In this document: one piece after another, positions 59,819-64,000 of the stretch
Numbering within the stretch: the stretch's first letter is position 1
How the letters are laid out: each line of letters begins with the position of its first letter
The notes under the pieces: model-generated
Databases searched by the model: none
What the model was told of the DNA's origin: nothing
The model's input: the letters and a program-made list of their open reading frames with translations, nothing else
Assembly: GCA_902799665.1 (NCBI GenBank)
Contig: CADCBK010000017.1
Location: 28,302-92,301, forward strand
Direction: 5' to 3'
Source: an uncultured Spirochaetaceae bacterium
GTDB taxonomy: Bacteria > Spirochaetota > Spirochaetia > Treponematales > Treponemataceae
DNA length: 64,000 bases
Program-made: the position numbers and the translations under genes

Positions 59819-61888
59819 ATGGCTAACAAAATACAGATTTCAGAACTTGCGATTCGCGACGCGCACCAGTCGCTTCACGCCACCCGCATGACGACGGCGG
59901 ACATGCTTCCGATTTGCGAAAAGATGGACAAGATTGGCTACTGGGCCATCGAAGGTTGGGGCGGAGCCACTTACGACTCTTGCATCCGCTTTTTGAACGA
60001 AGACCCCTGGGAGCGCTTGCGCAAGCTTCACGCCGCTCTTCCCAACTCAAAGATCATGATGCTTTTGCGCGCCCAAAACCTCTTGGGCTACCGCCACTAC
60101 GCCGACGACGTCGTCGAAAAGTTCGTCGAGACGGCCGCCAAAAACGGAATCGACGTATTCCGCATTTTTGACGCTTGCAACGATCCCCGCAACATGGAGT
60201 GCGCGACAAAGGCCGCGAAGAAAACCGGAAAGCACGTCCAGATGGCGATTTCTTACGCCGTCACTCCCTTCCACACAATCGAAAAATACGCCGAGCTTGC
60301 AAAAACATACGCCGACTTTGGCGCCGACTCAATCTGCATCAAGGACATGTCGGGCCTCTTAAAGCCTTACGCCGCCTACGACTTGGTAAAGGCGATCAAG
60401 GCCAAGGTTGACCTCCCGGTGGAAATTCACACGCACGCCACGACAGGCCTTTCTGTCGCCACTTTGCTCAAGGGAGCGGAAGCCGGAGCCGACATTTTGG
60501 ACACGGCGATTTCTTCCATGTCAATGGGAACCAGCCACTCTCCGACAGAGACAGTCGTAGAGATGCTTAAGGGAACGGAACGCGACACAGGCTTGGACAC
60601 AAAGGCCTTGCTTGAGATCGCCGCCTACTTCCGCGAAGTCCGAAAGCACTACGCCTCTTTGGAGTCTTCTTTCCTTGGAGCGGACACCCGCATCTTGCTT
60701 TCGCAGGTTCCGGGCGGAATGCTCTCCAACTTGGAAAGCCAGCTCAAGCAGCAGAACGCGGCCGACAAGATGGACCAGGTTTTGGCCGAGCTTCCGCTTG
60801 TCCACAAGGACGCGGGCTACGTTCCGCTTGTTACTCCGACATCTCAGATTGTAGGAACCCAGGCCGTAATGAACGTTTTGATGGGCCGCTACAAGACGAT
60901 GACCCAGGACTTCAGAAACCTCATCACAGGCCGCTTTGGAAAGCTTCCGACGGACGCCAATCCTGAATTGGTCCAGAAGGCCTTGCAGCAGAACAACATG
61001 GAAAAGGTAATGACTTGCCGCCCCGCCGACGAAATCCCGCCGGAGTGGGACAAGATGATGGAAGAGTCAAAGAAGAACGGTGGAAACGGCTCTGTCGAGG
61101 ACGCGCTCACATACGCGATGTTCCCCAACGTAGCGCCCAAGTTCTTCGCCGAGCGCTCAAAAGGCCCGGTTGACGCCGAAAAGACATTCGGCAAAAAGCC
61201 CGAAGCCGCGGCGGCCGCTCCTTCTAACGGACCTTGGACTGTCACAGTTAACGGAACTGCTTACAACGTAAGCGCCTCAGGCTCTAGCGTAACAGTAAAC
61301 GGAACTCCCTACAACGTAAGCTTTGGCGCCGCGGGGTCAGCCCCCGCAGCCGCCGCTCCCGCAGCCGCCACAGTCACAGGCGGAGTTGAGGTTAAGGCTC
61401 CTGTTGCCGGAACATTGCTCCGCCACGTCGCCGCGGCCGGATCTTCTGTAAAGAAGGGCGACACCGTAATCATGATTGAGTCAATGAAGATGGAGCTTGA
61501 GGTAAAGGCTCCCGAAAGCGGAACGATTAATTTTACAGTACAGCCCGGAACCCAAATCCAGGCCGGACAGGTTTTGGCCACTTTGGGCGGAGTCGCCGTG
61601 GCGGCCCCCGCTCCAGCGCCGCAAGCCGCTCCCGCCGCTCCGGCTCCAGCCGCAGCCGCGCCTGCCGCTTCCGCCGGAGGAAAGCCTGTCAACGCTCCCG
61701 TAGCCGGAACGCTTCTTAAGTACGCCGTAGCCGAAGGAGCCGCCGTAAAGGCCGACACGACGATTATCATCGTCGAGTCTATGAAGATGGAATTGGAAAT
61801 CAAGGCCGGAACAGCCGGAAGCGTTCACTTCTTGGCGGCCACCGGAAGCCAAATCTCCGCCGGCCAGGCCATCGCCGAGATAAAGTAA
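59819..61888 (+). CDS. oadA: Oxaloacetate decarboxylase alpha subunit with two biotinyl domains
   Basis: Transfers the carboxyl group of oxaloacetate (or another acyl substrate) to biotin for decarboxylation by OadB. The carboxyltransferase domain (residues 1-460) has [51 protein letters not shown] and [12 protein letters not shown] spacer repeats VTVNGTxYNVS twice. Then come two biotin-attachment domains, ESMKM with Lys557 and ESMKM with Lys656, joined by an Ala/Pro linker. The usual subunit has one such domain and about 590-600 residues; this has 689. The duplicate could double carrier capacity. AGGAGATT precedes the ATG. Confidence 0.96.
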   Translation: MANKIQISELAIRDAHQSLHATRMTTADMLPICEKMDKIGYWAIEGWGGATYDSCIRFLNEDPWERLRKLHAALPNSKIMMLLRAQNLLGYRHYADDVVEKFVETAAKNGIDVFRIFDACNDPRNMECATKAAKKTGKHVQMAISYAVTPFHTIEKYAELAKTYADFGADSICIKDMSGLLKPYAAYDLVKAIKAKVDLPVEIHTHATTGLSVATLLKGAEAGADILDTAISSMSMGTSHSPTETVVEMLKGTERDTGLDTKALLEIAAYFREVRKHYASLESSFLGADTRILLSQVPGGMLSNLESQLKQQNAADKMDQVLAELPLVHKDAGYVPLVTPTSQIVGTQAVMNVLMGRYKTMTQDFRNLITGRFGKLPTDANPELVQKALQQNNMEKVMTCRPADEIPPEWDKMMEESKKNGGNGSVEDALTYAMFPNVAPKFFAERSKGPVDAEKTFGKKPEAAAAAPSNGPWTVTVNGTAYNVSASGSSVTVNGTPYNVSFGAAGSAPAAAAPAAATVTGGVEVKAPVAGTLLRHVAAAGSSVKKGDTVIMIESMKMELEVKAPESGTINFTVQPGTQIQAGQVLATLGGVAVAAPAPAPQAAPAAPAPAAAAPAASAGGKPVNAPVAGTLLKYAVAEGAAVKADTTIIIVESMKMELEIKAGTAGSVHFLAATGSQISAGQAIAEIK

Positions 61889-61898
61889 GGACAGCAAA

Positions 61899-63338
61899 AT
61901 GGAAATGACTAAGAACAAAGCGCAGATTATAAAGGCCACCTTCGCGATTATGTTCGTCGCGATGGCGGTGTCCTTCTTTGTAAAGCCTGTTGTCAAGGCC
62001 CAAAGCGAAGGAGCGGCGACATCCTCATATTCAACAGGAACTGGCCTCAAGCGCGTGATAAAGGGTTCTGAAAACGTTCCCAACATCAGCGTCAACGCCT
62101 TCCTTATGAACATTTGGAAGAACACAGGCATCTATAAAATCATCCACACGCCAACGGCCGCGGAAGTCGCCGCCGAAAAAGCGGAGAAGGCCGCCGAAGC
62201 CAAAGCCGAGGCTGTAGACCCCTTTGCAGACACGATTGTTCCCGGCTGGCAAAAGCTTTTCATGATCGCAATCGGATTTTTAATCGTATACCTTGCGGTC
62301 GGAAAGGGTTTTGAGCCGCTTTTGCTTATCCCGATCGGCTTTGGCACGATTTTGGTGAACATTCCCGGAGCGGGAATGGGAGAGGCGCCGCACGGAATGC
62401 TCCACATAATTTACAGCGCGGGCGTTGGAAACGAATTTTTCCCGATGCTTATCTTTATGGGAATCGGAGCGATGACCGACTTTGGCCCGCTTATCGCAAA
62501 CCCAAAGATGGCCTTGCTTGGAGGCGCCGCGCAGTTCGGCGTATTCTTCACGCTTTTTGGCGTCGCCCTTATGAACATGATTCCCGGAATCAACGTTGAC
62601 TACAACATGATGGAAGCTTCGGCCATCGCCATCATCGGCGGCGCCGACGGCCCGACCAGCATTTACGTTTCGGGAAAGCTCGCTCCGCACATGATGGCGG
62701 TAATCGCCGTCGCGGCCTATTCCTACATGGCCTTGGTTCCGATGATCCAGCCTCCGATCATGAAGGCTTTGACGACCGAAAAAGAGCGCAAGATAAAGAT
62801 GGAGCAGCAGCGCCCCGTCAGCAAGACAGAAAAAGTCTTGTTCCCGATGATGCTTTTGGTAATCACTATCTTGCTTTTGCCGCCGGCCGCTCCGCTTATC
62901 GGAATGCTCGCCTTTGGAAACTTCGTCAAGCAGTGCGGAATCGTCGAGCGCCTTTCAAAGACGATGGAAAACGAGCTTATGAACATCGTTTCGATTTTGC
63001 TTTCGCTCGGCGTTGGAAGCCAGATGACTCCCGAAAAAATCATCAACTCAAAGTCAATCGGAATCATCATTCTTGGCTTGGTGGCCTTCTGCGTAGCCAC
63101 AGCCGGCGGCTTGATAATGGCAAAGGTGATGAACTTGTTCCTCAAAAAGAAAATCAATCCGCTTATCGGAAGCGCGGGAGTTTCCGCCGTTCCGATGGCC
63201 GCGCGCGTCTCGAACAAGGTTGGCTTGGAGTACGATCCTTCAAACTTCATCTTGATGCACGCGATGGGCCCCAATGTCTCCGGAGTTATCGGAACCGCGA
63301 TCGCCGCGGGCGTTTTCATCGCCACTTACGGGATGTAA
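61899..63338 (+). CDS. oadB: Oxaloacetate decarboxylase beta subunit with N-terminal extension
   Basis: Integral membrane subunit that decarboxylates carboxybiotin and pumps Na+ outward. The 479 residues include the core motifs [49 protein letters not shown] (Na+-site Asp), [20 protein letters not shown] and [19 protein letters not shown]. The first 115 residues are additional: a membrane helix (about 13-30) and an Ala/Glu/Lys helix ([20 protein letters not shown]) before the usual start near PGWQKLF. oadG, oadA and oadB form one operon. Strong hairpins follow. Confidence 0.96.
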   Translation: MEMTKNKAQIIKATFAIMFVAMAVSFFVKPVVKAQSEGAATSSYSTGTGLKRVIKGSENVPNISVNAFLMNIWKNTGIYKIIHTPTAAEVAAEKAEKAAEAKAEAVDPFADTIVPGWQKLFMIAIGFLIVYLAVGKGFEPLLLIPIGFGTILVNIPGAGMGEAPHGMLHIIYSAGVGNEFFPMLIFMGIGAMTDFGPLIANPKMALLGGAAQFGVFFTLFGVALMNMIPGINVDYNMMEASAIAIIGGADGPTSIYVSGKLAPHMMAVIAVAAYSYMALVPMIQPPIMKALTTEKERKIKMEQQRPVSKTEKVLFPMMLLVITILLLPPAAPLIGMLAFGNFVKQCGIVERLSKTMENELMNIVSILLSLGVGSQMTPEKIINSKSIGIIILGLVAFCVATAGGLIMAKVMNLFLKKKINPLIGSAGVSAVPMAARVSNKVGLEYDPSNFILMHAMGPNVSGVIGTAIAAGVFIATYGM

Positions 63339-63341
63339 AGA

Positions 63342-63368
63342 CTCAAAAACGCATACGCGTTTTTTGAG
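63342..63368 (+). terminator. Terminator after oadB
   Basis: CTCAAAAACGC (63342-63352), loop ATAC, GCGTTTTTTGAG (63357-63368) with one bulged T. The T run lies within the stem's descending arm, and the element is bidirectional. Confidence 0.7.
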
Positions 63369-63373
63369 CTTGA

Positions 63374-63411
63374 CGAGTTTTAAGCCGCGCGTCCTCGCGG
63401 CTCAAAACTCG
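63374..63411. repeat. Long inverted repeat downstream of oadB
   Basis: CGAGTTTTAAGCCGCG (63374-63389) pairs with CGCGGCTCAAAACTCG (63396-63411), 16 bp with one mismatch and a 6-base loop. It has no T tract and lies just ahead of the next gene's leader. A related but shorter GAGCCG/CGGCTC hairpin lies near 20740-20760. Confidence 0.75.
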
Positions 63412-63454
63412 CGGGCTGTTGGAAAGCCTGCGGCTTAATTCTTGCGGAGGGCTT

Positions 63455-64000
63455 ATGGACGCGCGGACAGAGATTGAGGGTAGAAAAACTTTTTTTATCG
63501 CTCCTGACGTGACTTTTGTGCCGGAGTCTTATTTAGGGGACTTTTTGGCGCGAGGCTACGAGGCCTACATAATAAGAGACTTTCGCTTTTATCCGATTTA
63601 CGAGCAAGTCAAGATTATAATAGAGACTTGTCCGGATTCGATACTTTTCTTCTTTATAGACGCGGATGTAGGCGTCGATTGGGCAAAGTTCATAAAATAC
63701 GTTCAAGACGAATTCAAGGAAAGGGTTCTTATCGGGGTTCTTTACTCAAAGGGAAGGAGCCCCGAGCAAAAATCCGCGCTCGAAAAATACTACTTGTTTG
63801 ATTTGGGCCTTCAATGCGGCTGCATCGAGCTGGAATTCAATAAGGAAAAGAACTTTTCAATAATCGACAAGGTTATGTACGCAAACCAAGCGTGCGGCCG
63901 CCGAAAGAACGTGCGCGCCATCTGCGACTCAACCAGTTCGGCGAATTTGGAATCTGCGTCAGCGGTCAGATCCCAGGCAGCTTCGGTCTTCCACAGGCCG
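63455..64000 (+). CDS. PilZ-domain-like protein (partial)
   Basis: This open frame starts at ATG 63455 behind GGAGG and continues to the window end (182 codons seen). The first 130 residues have an alpha/beta pattern like a degenerate receiver (FFIAPDVTFVPESYLGDFLA; SILFFFIDADVGVDWAKFIK; VLIGVLYSKGRSPEQ). From about residue 148 comes CGRRKNVRAICDSTSSANLE, the R-R/K-x-x-R start of a PilZ cyclic di-GMP-binding domain. The DxSxxG half would lie past the window, so the call is tentative. It would be an effector for the c-di-GMP made by proteins such as the GGDEF protein at 2615. Confidence 0.6.
   Translation, partial: MDARTEIEGRKTFFIAPDVTFVPESYLGDFLARGYEAYIIRDFRFYPIYEQVKIIIETCPDSILFFFIDADVGVDWAKFIKYVQDEFKERVLIGVLYSKGRSPEQKSALEKYYLFDLGLQCGCIELEFNKEKNFSIIDKVMYANQACGRRKNVRAICDSTSSANLESASAVRSQAASVFHRP

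Noticed and set aside
1..64000. Search for insertion sequences, prophage genes, integrases and attachment sites
   Set aside because: None recognised; all the larger frames are housekeeping, flagellar, regulatory or spirochaete-typical genes.

Overview
The window is a stretch of chromosome from a spirochaete, almost certainly a Treponema of the gut or rumen type. The evidence is a complete periplasmic-flagellar operon in spirochaete order (flbD-motA-motB-fliL-fliM-fliY-fliO-fliP-fliQ-fliR-flhB-flhA-flhF-flhG-fliA), several proteins I know only from treponemes, a Na+-pumping oxaloacetate decarboxylase, and moderately high GC with dense packing. I name no species. There is no phage, insertion sequence, CRISPR array or rRNA.

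Layout. 1-2.6 kb: end of acpP, rnc, hisS, tRNA-Gly. 2.6-7.9 kb: a PAS-GGDEF-PAS protein, converging on a neuB-like synthase that is translationally coupled to a two-sensor hybrid kinase. 8.1-12.3 kb: yebC, ruvC, ruvA, ruvB, queA. 12.2-18.4 kb: a minus-strand five-gene operon of a CapD-like sugar dehydratase, a DegT-type aminotransferase and a three-subunit molybdenum-hydroxylase-like complex whose large subunit has lost its cofactor motifs. 18.4-20.7 kb: two exported proteins (the second with a SPOR domain) and ssrA (tmRNA). 20.8-24 kb: a small membrane protein and an RsbU/RsbV/RsbW-type partner switch. 24-27 kb: a ParB-like protein, a metallophosphoesterase and a TPR protein with an Mrr-like end. 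27-30.2 kb: two TPR proteins. 30.2-37.2 kb: mutL, xseB, xseA, a frameshifted DUF6273-like gene, HAD hydrolase, hemW and lepB. 37.3-40.8 kb: smpB, an exported protein and a two-component pair. 40.9-58.3 kb: the flagellar operon with its tail (fliA, a Jag_N-FapA protein and small conserved genes). 58.3-63.4 kb: galM and oadG-oadA-oadB. The last gene runs off the end.

How the parts fit. ssrA and smpB form the trans-translation system. ruvABC, mutL and xseAB serve recombination and repair. The neuB, CapD-like and DegT genes are enzymes of the kind that make unusual amino or nonulosonic sugars for surface or flagellin glycans. galM and oadGAB belong to sugar use and Na+-coupled energy metabolism.

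Most notable points: (1) a molybdenum-hydroxylase trio kept intact as an operon although the large subunit lacks every cofactor motif I looked for; (2) at least seven genes whose -10 box lies 6-9 nt before the start codon, predicting leaderless mRNAs; (3) a signal peptidase I with Arg where the catalytic Lys should be; (4) an OadA with two biotin domains; (5) an 18-codon charged tmRNA tag; (6) all five converging protein-gene pairs abutting or overlapping.
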